This document shows, piece by piece, positions 15,115 through 26,700 of a stretch of 64,000 nucleotides of DNA (its first letter is position 1; each line of letters begins with the position of its first letter). Both the position numbers and the translations under genes were made by a program. This DNA comes from Arctopsyche grandis (lineage: Eukaryota > Arthropoda > Insecta > Trichoptera > Hydropsychidae). The stretch covers positions 32,180,986 to 32,244,985 of the forward strand of contig NC_135355.1 of assembly GCF_051622035.1 (NCBI RefSeq), written 5' to 3'. Under the pieces are notes generated by a model. It was given only the letters and a program-made list of their open reading frames with translations. It was not told where the DNA came from and made no database searches.

Positions 15115-15510
15115 CAGAATAGACTAGTTGTTGGCATATAATGCTTTGAACAAAGTGGTCATGGGTTCGAATACCACTGGTGTGTACTGGCCAGACCTTG
15201 GATTTGTGACTCCAGGTCGATCGTTTCCTGTCAGAGTTTGCCAATTTATCTGATTTTCATTGAAACGGTTCCAACACATTGGCAACCTTACCCATTTCTC
15301 GCAAATCTCGAGTTTTCAGCAATCTCAAATTTCGCTGAATTGTATAAAATGCTGCAAATTTACATATTTGACCATAGATGTCTCTATGGATGTTAATTGA
15401 TATGAATTTACTTTGTATAATATTATCTATGTATCAAATGTACAATGTTTCCGGTCAGGAAGGCGCACTGTTAGACCTTCCTGGTATAAATAAAATAAAT
15501 AAATAAATAT
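15115..15510 (+). repeat. tRNA-derived SINE, copy C (tail type 1)
   Basis: The head ends in GGTCATGGGTTCGAATACC, a good box B. The core contains GACTCCAGGTCGATCG and the tail AGGAAGGCGCACTG, then CCTTCCTGG, then TAAATAAAATAAATAAATA. This is the clearest full copy. Confidence 0.8.
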
Positions 15511-16505
15511 CTTTGAATACTACAGATATGTACAAATATGCTCAACACAGATATAAATACATAAATACAATTATATTAACTTTTATTTACTATCAATAAG
15601 GTTCAATGAATTTCATGAAAATACTAATAGAAAAACTGCATTTTAAATTATAATCAAATATTTACCATTCAAAACAATAACAAATAGTCGCACCCGATCA
15701 AATATGATAATCTATTTGAACTCTTGACAATAAAAAACATCTGAAGCAACACGTGCATCGACAATTAAGTGTTGCAAATACAACTAGAGCACTTGTATGA
15801 CTTCTGGCTAGCAGACAGGCCTATGGCAATATTTCACCTATTGGATAACTTCTAATCTTTTAAAATTGGCATTTGATTATCAATTTTCCTTATAGCATCG
15901 ACACTGCGAAAGATTCAAACAGTCAATAGGTTTATTCAATTGTGATCAAACTTACATTTGGACGCTGTCTATTATCATATACATATACTGTACTGAATTT
16001 TGTCACCGTTTGCTTTGTATAAACTTAGTTAAATTGAAATATGTACATGTTATATTAGTTTATTGAAATTTTTTTATTCATTACGTTGATTACACCTGTT
16101 GAACTTCTACGTAAGCTAAGATGCATTCGTTTCTGCAGTGCTTCAAGGCGCTTTAGCTTTTGCAAACTCTTGAAAATGTTCAGTATCGTTTTCTCATTGA
16201 GAAAATGTTGACCGATTACATTTACGTTGCGCAGTATTCGTTTCTTTGTGCATTGATTATTAAAAACATTATGGCGATAGTGCTCTTTATTTATAAGCAT
16301 TATCTAATGCGCAGCCGTTCACTAATTGTTGTTTTTATTTCGCCAACGTTTCAATTAAAATAAGCAAAATATTATACATATATTTGCAATATAACATATA
16401 AATATTTTATAAGTGTGTGTTTATTAAATTTGTTTCAAATAATCCCCCAAATATGCTTTTTTCATTAATATATAATAAGAAAATGTCTTAATAATAAATA
16501 AAATA
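15511..16505. other. Intergenic stretch upstream of the LRMDA-like gene
   Basis: No gene is recognised. An upstream ATG with an immediate stop (ATGTCTTAA at 16483) lies 23 bases before the chosen start, and an in-frame stop at 16476 precedes the CDS. Confidence 0.5.
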
Positions 16506-17623
16506 ATGTCTTTAATGAAAGAATTGAAATGTATGCTACGTGTAGAGACGAATAGTCTTCGCCGACATAAAAAATCTCAATTATATTTACACTTGACGGC
16601 GTCTAGGTCTCAGGTAATTTTACCAATGTTAAAAAATATACGGAAAATTCAAATTTTCTATACATGCATGTATGTATGTATTAGATTTTATTTATTGTTA
16701 TATTAATTATATTTTTTTTATTTTCAGTTAAGCTACAGTGGTCAAGATTGTAAAAAGATTCCCCCGTCATTAAACAAAATGTTTGGTGACAAAATTGAAT
16801 GCTTGGATCTGAGGTGATTATTCATAGAAAAAAAATCGTATTTATTCAATAAAAATAAATTATTAGAAAACAGTTATTTATAATATTTTATTTTGAAATT
16901 GTTTTGTTTATACCTCAAATAAACTCTGAGTAAATGTTTAATTTGCAGCTATAATTGTTTGGTATCTCTTAATGGTTTAAATGGATTTCCTGCTTTGCAA
17001 GACTTAATTTTGGACAATAATCGGCTGACAGAGATTCGTCCTTTACCATACATGCGAAACTTAGCAACTCTTTCACTGAATAATAATCTTGTAAGTTTCC
17101 AGTTATTATATTACACCAACTAAAGCTATAATATTACACTATTTTTTAAATAAAAATTACATAATTTGTTTAAGATTACAAATTTAGATGCAACGTTGAT
17201 GCGAATAGCCGAACAACTACCGAATCTCACATACTTGAGCCTTTTGGGAAATCCTGTTTGTCCTGATCAACTTTCTGATACCAAAACTGACGAAGCTGAT
17301 TATCAGAGATACCGGTGGCTGTTCTTTTTCTTAACTTCATTGTTGTTTTTATATGTAGTATGTTATATATTATTTTAATCACGATATATTATTTTTTTAG
17401 ATACTATGTTCTGCATCATCTGCCCAATCTTAAATTCCTAGATTTTAGAAGGGTTACTAGTGAAGAAAGAAAAGAAGCGAATAGACGTGGTGAATTTCTT
17501 CGAGTGCGGAGACCTTCCACTAATTCATACCAACAAACTATTGCTCCAGCTTTGGAGACATTGCCGTACACATCTCTGCCAACCATTTCTTCTTCCAGGC
17601 CGCAACACAAAGGTGTGCTGTAA
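16506..17623 (+). CDS. LRMDA: Leucine-rich repeat protein, LRMDA-like (5 exons, 232 aa)
   Basis: Exons are 16506-16613, 16728-16813, 16949-17090, 17175-17314 and 17401-17623; borders are GT..AG and phases close on TAA. Residues 1-36 are a basic leader. The domain starts with LSYSGQDCKKIPPSLN (37-52). Leucine-rich repeats follow: LDLSYNCLVSLNGL (about 62-75), LQDLILDNNRLTEI (about 82-95) and LATLSLNNNLITNLDATL. Then come YLSLLGNPVCP and a capping segment, DYQRYRYYVLHHLPNLKFLD (about 154-173), highly typical of the human LRMDA/C10orf11 family. Vertebrate LRMDA acts with Rab32/Rab38 in pigment-organelle formation; the insect role is inferred at most as trafficking of lysosome-related organelles. 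The tail (174-232) is basic, then Ser/Pro-rich. Introns are small (70-140 bp), as is usual in compact insect genes. The start is the first ATG after an in-frame stop; the first exon is the least certain part. Confidence 0.88.
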
Positions 17624-17626
17624 TGC

Positions 17627-17632
17627 AATAAA
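17627..17632 (+). terminator. Poly(A) signal of the LRMDA-like gene
   Basis: AATAAA directly after the stop codon, with overlapping and further AATAAA at 17631 and 17699. Which one is used cannot be told. Confidence 0.5.
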
Positions 17633-19057
17633 TAAAAATGATATCATATAATATTCCATAATAATATTATATGTATGTGTATGTTAAATTAGATAGTCAA
17701 TAAATGCCTTTGTTTTATTATATTATTTTAAGGGGCTTATGGAAAATGCACACATAAATATTCCGGCAAACACTCTGAAGGAAATCGATTCATTTGCAAT
17801 AATGACTTGTGATTAGTTTGGTATGTATATTATCGTTTGTTAAATAAATCCCAAGGTTTCAAATGAAGTAATAACATAATTTTAACTTCTTATTACATAA
17901 AGTAATGATATACTGTACATTATAAAAAATGATATGTAATTTTTCAATAATTGAAAAATATATTTACGAAAATATTATTTCTATGAAATAAATTGTAATC
18001 TCTTATTCGATAATAAATATATATTTTATAATGTAATTTTCTTATCTCTTGTGATGGTAGATATATTCCTTAAAAAAGTAAAAGAAACACTATTTATTAT
18101 TTATTATTTATTAATTATTCTCAAGTTGGATTTTAAGTTTAAAAAAAATAGGAACTTTTAAACTATAAATCAATAATGCTTTGTTCGTACTAATTATAAT
18201 TTGTATTGTTATTGGCAGTTTATTTTCAAGCTGCCAATAACTTCATACACTGATCTACAATTGTAACGCTTCTTCTATAATATATTTTTTTTACTAATAG
18301 CCATTAATAAAAAAGTCGTTATAGACCATCAAGCGTACAAAAATTATTATTTTGAATAAACATACCATTATTTTATTTTGCTACCGCCATCTATGTTTAA
18401 AGCTAATAAACAAACGGTGGATAGACGTCAACAACTATCTCGCCGGGCAGATTTAAAACGCATCTTACACAATATTTTTGCACCATCGTAATGGCGGAGG
18501 ATCCATTTACTTATATTGATGACCAAACTGAGCAATATGGCAAAGTATGAAAACGATCGGAAAAGAGGAAAACTTTTTCCTGAATGTAATCGTAAGTGAA
18601 ACGTTAAGGAGGTATGTAATATGTAATAATAAATACATCAAGCAATAAATGAATATAATTTTACATAATTGCAAGGACTTAATTTTTCAATAACATGTAC
18701 AATACATATGTATATGTTTATTTAAACATTAAGTTATTATAAATTTATTACATATATGTATTTTTATTAATACTACGCGAAGCAAAATAGACTAGAGGCA
18801 CAGTTTTTAAACTTCGAACGACTCAAACTCTAATTTCACGTTGATAACGCATTTATTTTCAACTAAATAATGCATATGAATATTGAATTATCAACTAAAA
18901 GTGACTCACCAATACCCAATATATACAGATCCGAGACACAGAATATATTTGTTTTTTTTTCTCGTGTTTTGATCAATTGAAGACAGGCCTGATGTTTTAG
19001 AAATCCATTACGCAAAATCCGTAAATTTTATTAGTTTCGTCTATGAATTAAAAGTGA

Positions 19058-19210
19058 AACGGTTCGGTTCGGATCTCGCACACGTAACTAAAATCTCGAT
19101 CACGGAACATCTTGTACCCGAAGACTCCATCCATCGAGAGGTATTTACGCGAACTATCATAATAACGAGAGCTCGAGTGCCAGATAGTCCGTATTCGCGA
19201 TCGCAATGTG
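19058..19210 (+). repeat. Relative of the inverted-repeat element at 38686-39692
   Basis: Shares CGGAACATCT, ACTATCAT..TAACGAGA, TCGAGTGCCA and GTATTCGCGAT in the same order as the arms of the 38686-39692 element, with moderate divergence. One arm only. Confidence 0.55.
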
Positions 19211-19303
19211 CGAAATAATTAATTTATCAAGTGAAACAACGGTGTTGTAGACACGCTATTTAATATGATGGACTAGAAGGAAGTAAGTGAATAATAGTAA
19301 ACC

Positions 19304-19735
19304 AGTGGCGTAGACTAGTGGGTAGCATACGACGCTTTCATGCAGAGTGGTCACGGGCTAGAGTCCTAATAAAATCCCGCTGCTGGCTAATCCTTGGTTT
19401 GTGACTCCAGGTCGATCGTTTCTTATTAGAGTTTGCCAATTTTTCTGATTCTTATAGAAACGGTTCCTGTAAAATTGACAACTCCTTCCTCTTTCTCTTT
19501 TGCGAATCTCATGTAATTTAGCGTTTTGAGATTCGCCAATTTGATAACAAAATGCTGCGAAAATTTCTCCATAGATGTCACTGTGGACGTTTGTATGAAT
19601 TCGCATTGTATAAAATGCTTATGTATATTAATTGTATTGTATCTGTATAAGTCCACTCGTCGCTTTGGAGAGATCTGTAAAGGCGAGGGCTCAGGTTCTA
19701 TGAAAAAACACATTAAGATTCACCAACATATTTGA
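19304..19735 (+). repeat. tRNA-derived SINE, copy D (tail type 2)
   Basis: The head starts near AGTGGCGTAGACTAGTGG, the core has GACTCCAGGTCGATCG and AAACGGTTCC, but the tail is different from copies A and C: CTCGTCGCTTTGGAGAGATC followed by TGTAAAGGCGAGGG. Confidence 0.75.
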
Positions 19736-19860
19736 ATGGGTGCCAAACTGCCAATTTGCATGATTATAGCCCAGGTTAGACCATGTCGTAGGGTCCCTAC
19801 ATAGTGATTTACATTAGTTCATTTTGGTTCTGTGATTATATCCCAAATTTAAATCGCTAC

Positions 19861-20040
19861 CAGGATACCCGCTGCTATGAAAATCGCTCGCGCGGATCTC
19901 ATGTCGCACGAAAATTCATTGCACAAGAATATTCGTTGAAAATTGCCCAAATATTGTTCAAAACTCTCGAAAAGTCGCAAATGAGTAATATTTGCGACAA
20001 GAGGTCCATGTGAGCGATTTTCGTAGCGGCGGTTATCCTG
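19861..20040. mobile_element. Small inverted-repeat element (180 bp)
   Basis: The ends CAGGATACCCGCTGCTATG and CGTAGCGGCGGTTATCCTG are inverted; with GAAAATCGCTC/GAGCGATTTTC the arms reach 29 bp with few mismatches. No coding capacity. Confidence 0.65.
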
Positions 20041-20439
20041 TTAGAGATTCACATTCGGGATGTTACCCGTTTACTGTTCATTTTAGATGCGGGACCCAGT
20101 ATTAGTACTCCAGAGATATTGTGGCGGCTCTACGACATGGTCGAGTTTCGGTTACTATCCTGCGAGTTGGGACCAACTCGGCCGTGTTCGGAGCCCTATG
20201 GGAATATACCTGGCTCTCATAATAAAAGCACGTGCATCAACATGCCAGTCGTCTCATTCGTTCATCGCCCATAATATTAAAAAAATAATCCAATGGAAAA
20301 ATAATTGCAAAAAATTAAACTTCATATTTTAAAATTGGAGCTGGAGTCGCATTGTGAAAAAGTGTTGGAGTATCTGTCGTGTTTTATTTTAACAACTCAA
20401 AAGCCCTGGAAAAAACGCAACGAAAAAAAATGTCCAATC

Positions 20440-20700
20440 TCACGGTAGATGGCCGCCAATGTGGCTGTTACGTGTTGGTGTGTTGTTTGATGTGTAGCGG
20501 CGGAGGGCAGAGAGGCGTGTGATGTGTGTGTCAGCGGGCGCGCCGCCCCCATAGCCGCTCAGCGCCCCCCGGAGCCTGCGCCCCCAGTCATGGCGCTCCA
20601 CACCGGTCAGTCCCGTCACGAAGCACCCGTCCGAGACGCCGCCCCGCGCCCCCTCGCCCCACACCGCACCCCCGCCCCGCCCCCTCTCGTGACACCTTTT
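20440..20700 (+). promoter_or_regulatory. GC-rich promoter-like island at the cindr first exon
   Basis: In an AT-rich region this stretch is strongly GC-rich with many CpG (GGGCGCGCCGCCCC, then CCCCGCGCCCCCTCGCCCC). It contains the start codon and first splice donor of cindr, so it is most simply the promoter and 5' untranslated region. No TATA box was recognised. The transcription start is not determined. Confidence 0.6.
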
Positions 20701-23700
20701 GACAGGAAGCTTTCACTTCTTCTTTTCGTGCTGAAAAACTTAACCTCGTCAAACTCCCGGTCACCTGTCAAATTTTTTCCGCGAAATTACACGTTGACAC
20801 ATTTCTGCATGTATACATTTACGACCGCCCTATAAACACCATTACTCATCGCAGCGACAAATTCAATTTATTGCGTACGCGCACGACTGTCATCTGATAT
20901 ATTTCCCAGCGATATTCGTGATAGTTATACGACGGTTTGTTTAAGTGGGAGTGGCACTTTTTTGATAGTGTCTCATGTATGATATCAGCCTGAATTTTAA
21001 ATTTTTTTTTTTTTGATTCAGCAGTTCGTATTGCTTATTCGTACTACTCTGTACTCGGTTCGCAGTCCGTTTTCGCAATTATTTACATTTTGACATTTTA
21101 CAAATTTACGATACTAATTAACCCAAAAAGATAAACGACACTTGTGTATAGTGTTGACGGTGGTCAAAGGTGAAACTTCCTCTTCGTATTGGATCGGGTG
21201 TGTATTTTGCAGACAAGTCTTATTTTTATACTCTTACCTATCTAAAATGTTCAATAATAATTGTAATATACTTATATTATTCAACTATATATATATGTAT
21301 ATACATATATTTGGAATATACGTACATATATTCCAAATATAAATCATGAAAAAAAATATTTAAAATTACCAATACTGACTTCACCTTATTATTCCAAGCC
21401 AAACGTTTGACTTTCACTATCTTATTCGCTTGTTCATGTGTACCAATTTTAGTGTTAAATCTTCTTTGTGTATTTAATAATATTATTTGTATAATTTTTT
21501 AAACATTCACTATTGTATTCGTATGTATAAGTTCAGTCGTATCTATCAATAGAATTCAAATTAAAAAATATGTATGTACGTATGCATAATTAATACAAAT
21601 TACAAGCCGTAGCTACTGATGTATTTGATGCAATTTAAATAACATTAACAACGTATACATGCGTTGAATGAGAATGAGAATGAGATGCTCAATTTGACAT
21701 GTATTTTTTTTTTTTACCTTATAAGCGAACCGAGTGACTCATTCCCATTAGCATATTAAACATTCACAATACATTACCATACAGGCTTGAAATTGAATCA
21801 AAATATATTAACGTTTAATGGAAAACATCCTTTTTGTGGTCGATCGTAACGACCCCGGATTATATGCGAGTGTGTGAAAATCGTCACGCTTTCTCATTAA
21901 TCCTGTTATCGCATTTTTTATCCACACATCCTTATCTATAGAAACCGATGAATCACCGTTGATTTTTCTGTATCTGTATTGTGCCGCTGTTGATCCGGTA
22001 AATGCTATTTGATTGCTTTCCTCTCACAGTATATACATATGTACATATTAAAGCAAAGTTTACATTCGGTTAATCATAACAATTTGCTATCGTAAATTTT
22101 CATGTTTGCACTCGTGAATCCTTCCTGCGATTGTTTTGCTTAATCAACTTTTACAGTGTGTGCGCGTATTTTTTGATACCGTAAGCATTTCCCGAACGGT
22201 GTGCACTTCAACAACATTGAAATTTAAAAGCTTAATTCTGCTCTCATGTTTGAAAACATTCATTAAACAGTGAGTCACGGCTTTGACATTAACCGAAATA
22301 ACGGAGCTTTACATGTGTGTTCAATCAAAATGAGTTGCATCAGAGATTCAACGGTGATGTCATTGATTTATTGATCGTTTCTAATTTTTAAATATCTACG
22401 ACATCGATCAATGCTCCACAGAATTACGTTTTCTATTCGACTTTTGAAGTGCATAGTGAAATTTATTACAGCCATCATTATCTTATCTCGGAACTTGGTT
22501 TAGATTAGCGTTATCGTTGAATGTGACTAGGGATTGCAAAAAAACCGGATATTGCGATACCGGTACTGTCGAAATAAAAAAAGAGCGATACAAACGGTAC
22601 TTTTGGTATGTTTTTTTTTAAATTAATTAATTTTTAGTAAAAAAAATTGCTTCCGGTATCCCGAGCACCGCTCGCATGTTTCAACATGTCTATTGAACAT
22701 TCAAATACATGATTTTCGGGTACAAAACTGTGAAGTAGGTACGTCCCAGGTATAAAGGATTATAATGTTTCGTAGAAACTAGTGGTTTTTTTTTTTTTTG
22801 CAATTGCGACATAAGCTTATCAGATACCTAATCATTACTCACTGGAGATGCAAATGAAGACTCAACCATCAGCTGGGGAATTAGTTGTTGTTTAAAGTTA
22901 TTTTTTTTTCCATTCACAAATTACAAAAAATAGTCCCTGTCGTGCTATCATTTTATATGTGTACCAAATAATATATTTGATTAAATCTTCAATGTATGTA
23001 CGTAATTTTAAACAAAAATCAGCACTTTATAGTTAACATTTTCTTATTTAAATTAAATTGAAAAGGTTTTGAACATTGTATTTAACGATATGTATCGAAA
23101 AAGAGTAAAAATTGAAACCATTTTACAAACGTGAGGCGTGATAAAATAAAGAGAGATTAAAAAAACAATTTATAAAATAATAACTCGATCAATTCGCGTA
23201 TGCAAAATATATACGCACCGGTCGTTTTCGTAGTTTTTAGCCATGGAGATATCGTTTTCGACAAATAAAATGTATGAATTTGAAAAAAATCGATACTATC
23301 TGTATTTCTTTTTTTAATACCGGTATTACCAAAGTTTATTTTCGGTCAAATACCGATACTACCGGTATCGGTACTTCCTAATCCCTAAATGTGACAATAA
23401 CGGAACACCTCCATAGTATCTCTGTATGTAAGTTCGAGTTGTGCTGTTTGGTAATTTGTGTTTTTTTTTTTTTTATATATGATTTCAGTCAACGTTATAG
23501 TCGAGCACGACTACAAAGCGACGGACGATCAGGAATTGACTATCAAAAAGGGAGATATCATCAGAAGTGTCGAGCAGAAGGTCGGTGGCTGGTGGCGTGG
23601 CGAGCTCCGAGGTCGCTACGGTCTCTTCCCGGACAACTTTGTGCGATTGCTCGACTCGTCGCATGATCCCAATGATGCTGTTATGAGGTGATTATGTCGT

Positions 23701-26700
23701 TCCTTGTGTGTTGTATAGGGGAGAGGCGACTTAAGTGTTTGTTATTTGCGTACCAAGAACATTTGGTACGTCACAACTATGTGCAAAAGTGTGCTGACTT
23801 TGATGCTCGACATATATTGATTGGGTTTATATAACGCAAGATACTTTGTGATATATAAATGGGAATTATTTTATTTTATTTTTTTGAGCGATTGTAAACG
23901 AACTAGCAATAGCAACAGTTCATACACAAATTACACTGAGCAACAAAAAATTACGTTTTTGAGTTACCAGAACCGAGACTAACCAATCTTTACTAAGTTT
24001 GACTCACTGAATTCGAATATGATAATGATTTTTGTTGGTTAATGATCGTTTTCGAGATATGAGCGTTTAAAAAAACGCGTGTTTTTAATATTTTTTTGAC
24101 TTTTGCGGGTTTTAACTCACAATCTAGTATTTATGTGCTCAAAGTGAGTATTGGAATCAATAGTCGGACGTTTTTTCTATTGATTGTGATTTTTTATTGT
24201 TTTAAAATCATTGAAGTAGAATGGATAGAAGCGCTCTTAGCTTCCAAAAATGTTGCCACATAAACTCCGTGCAAACGGAGATGTCGGCTGTTTTGCTCAG
24301 TTGTTTGTTAAACTCTGTAGCAGTAGGATCTCTTTGAAATAGGCTCTACTAGTGAAATTGTGTGGTAGTATTAGTTCGACAAAGTCCGAACATCTGTATG
24401 TGCACATGCGTATAGATGTTCCGACCAGCCTCACTCATTGAAAAACAGGGCCGTACACCGTATTCTTTTTTAAAACTAATTATTACTTTATCTACATTGA
24501 AGTAGTATGCATAGAATTGCTCTCAGCCCCTAAAAATGTTGCCACAAAAAGTCCGTGTGCCCGGAGATGTCAGCTTTTTTGTCCAGTTGTTTACTAAACT
24601 CTGTGGCAGTAAGTTCTCTTTAAAGTAGGCTCTACTTTCTCGAAAATGTCGCTCTGTGTAGTGAAATTGTGTGGCAATAGTGTACAAAAAAATGGATGGT
24701 ATCACATGGTATTTATCTTTTTAAAAATGATGGTATTTATCTTTTTCATTTTTGTAAAAATCTATTATTGGACTCGGATGTTACATATATTATTTATTTA
24801 CTTTTTGTTTTTTTTATACCTATCTCTGTACATCCTGTCTGTTGATTTTTCAATTAATAAAATAAAAATAAAATATCATAGGTTAGAATCTATATTATTT
24901 CATTAAACATAGTAGTAATTTTATAATTATCTCTAAAAACATCGCAACGTGTCGATAACATAGAAGTAGAATTCTTAGAATACGTATGTAGTAGTTCAAC
25001 AAAGTCCGAACATCTGTATGTATGTGCACGTGCGTACAGATGGATGTTCAGACCGTTCATTGAAAAACAAGGCCGTACACTACACCGTATTCTTTTTTAA
25101 AACCAATTATTACTTTATCTATGTTTTTTAATTTAATTTCAAATATTTTTGAACTTTTCAATATTACAGTAAATAACATCGATTAATTTATTAAAGGTTT
25201 CCTAAAAATCATAAACGTAGAAATAGTTTCTAAAATATTAAAATTATTTTTGGGTACCATTATTTTTAGTTCTATATTAGTGCATTCTGCAGATCAGCCT
25301 GCTATACAAAACCATAGATTACAGTTAATTCGCGCAACCATTGAAAATTTTGTTAAAATTAGAGTTTATTACATTGCGAAAAAAGATAATTTGGTTAACA
25401 AATATTCATCGAAAAGGTATTTGTTTAACAAAACAGTTATTTTCCAAGGATTTTAAAATTCTTTTATTTATGATATGTATAGTACTGTCACACTAACATT
25501 ATTTATAATATGTCATTCTGATTGATATGTCATATTTGTATATTTATATATTTCTAATTCAACTAAATTCTCGCGACTAGGAGGCTTCCACTTTTGGGGA
25601 CTGATAACACTCCCAAGGAAGGAATCCTCTATTTAAATTTTTCACTTAATTTCGCGTAAACGCCTTTCTTATTTCTTTATATGTATCGTGAAAATTGTTT
25701 AAATTAAAGATAACTTGAGTCCCCTTGGTTATAGTGGAGTACCCTTATGAACCACTGATACAAGGGTGGGAAAGAGCTGGAAGCGCAACTTCCTATGGGT
25801 CAAAAGCTGTTAATATAGATAAAAAGTGATATTTTGTATTTTTAAATTGAATTAAAATTAATATTTTATCTATTGATACTTCGTAAATAGATAAAATAAA
25901 AATATGCCCAATGCCACCCTGAACGTCAAGGGACGATCACTTCCACGAATTTTTTTTCCTCACTCTTTTGTCTCTCTTCTGACTTTCCGTCTCTCTCTTC
26001 GATGGCTCGCTTTCAAGCGATACTTTTGTTAGGAATGACTAATCTATACATTATACTTCAATGTTTAAAATACTTATTATACATTAATTGTCTAGTGAGT
26101 TTTATTTGCTCAGTGTTATTAGGCATAAGTTTAAGTATTCTCAATCGTTTGTTCCATCTTCTAGGTATGTGTGTATGCTTATCCTAGGTTGCAATATTTT
26201 AAAAATTAATGTGATTTTCATAAGATTTCCCTTTTGAATGTTCGGCATTTTGACAGCTAAAAGTTTCATGCGACACTTTTATTTGTTTATCTGAAGATAG
26301 CTTTTGACTGTTCGCACTTAAACTCGTGTATGAACAAACTAGTGTGTTCACGAATGAACGAGAGTGAATTCTTTGTACTGTAACTTATACATATATAACC
26401 AGCAACATAGCTGTTTGGTTAGTGTGTAGTGCTTTCAACTGAAGGGTCGTGATTTGAATCCCTGGCTCGGTGTTGCTGGCCAGACCTTGGATATATGTGA
26501 CGCCAGGTCGATCTTTTCCTAATAGAGTTTGCCAATCTATCTGATTTCATTGTTGAAACGGTTCCACCAAATTTGCAGCTTATCCTGTATCTTGCAAGGT
26601 CGAGTTTATAGTATCTAGAATTTGTTGATTATTATATAAATATGCTACCCACTCTGTAAAATGTATGTATTTCTTGCAAAAATTAGCTGTATTTCGAATT

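Larger units (their letters stand above)
17633..20439. other. Intergenic stretch between the LRMDA-like gene and cindr
   Basis: Holds a repeat scrap (19058-19210), a SINE (19304-19735) and a small inverted-repeat element (19861-20040). A GTAAGT donor at 18592 is preceded by three overlapping short open frames starting at 18491, 18537 and 18547, a possible upstream exon. Confidence 0.5.

Noticed and set aside
26396-26470. tRNA gene
   Set aside because: Box A and box B are present, but the sequence continues into the SINE core and does not fold into a full tRNA; the same is true of the other heads.
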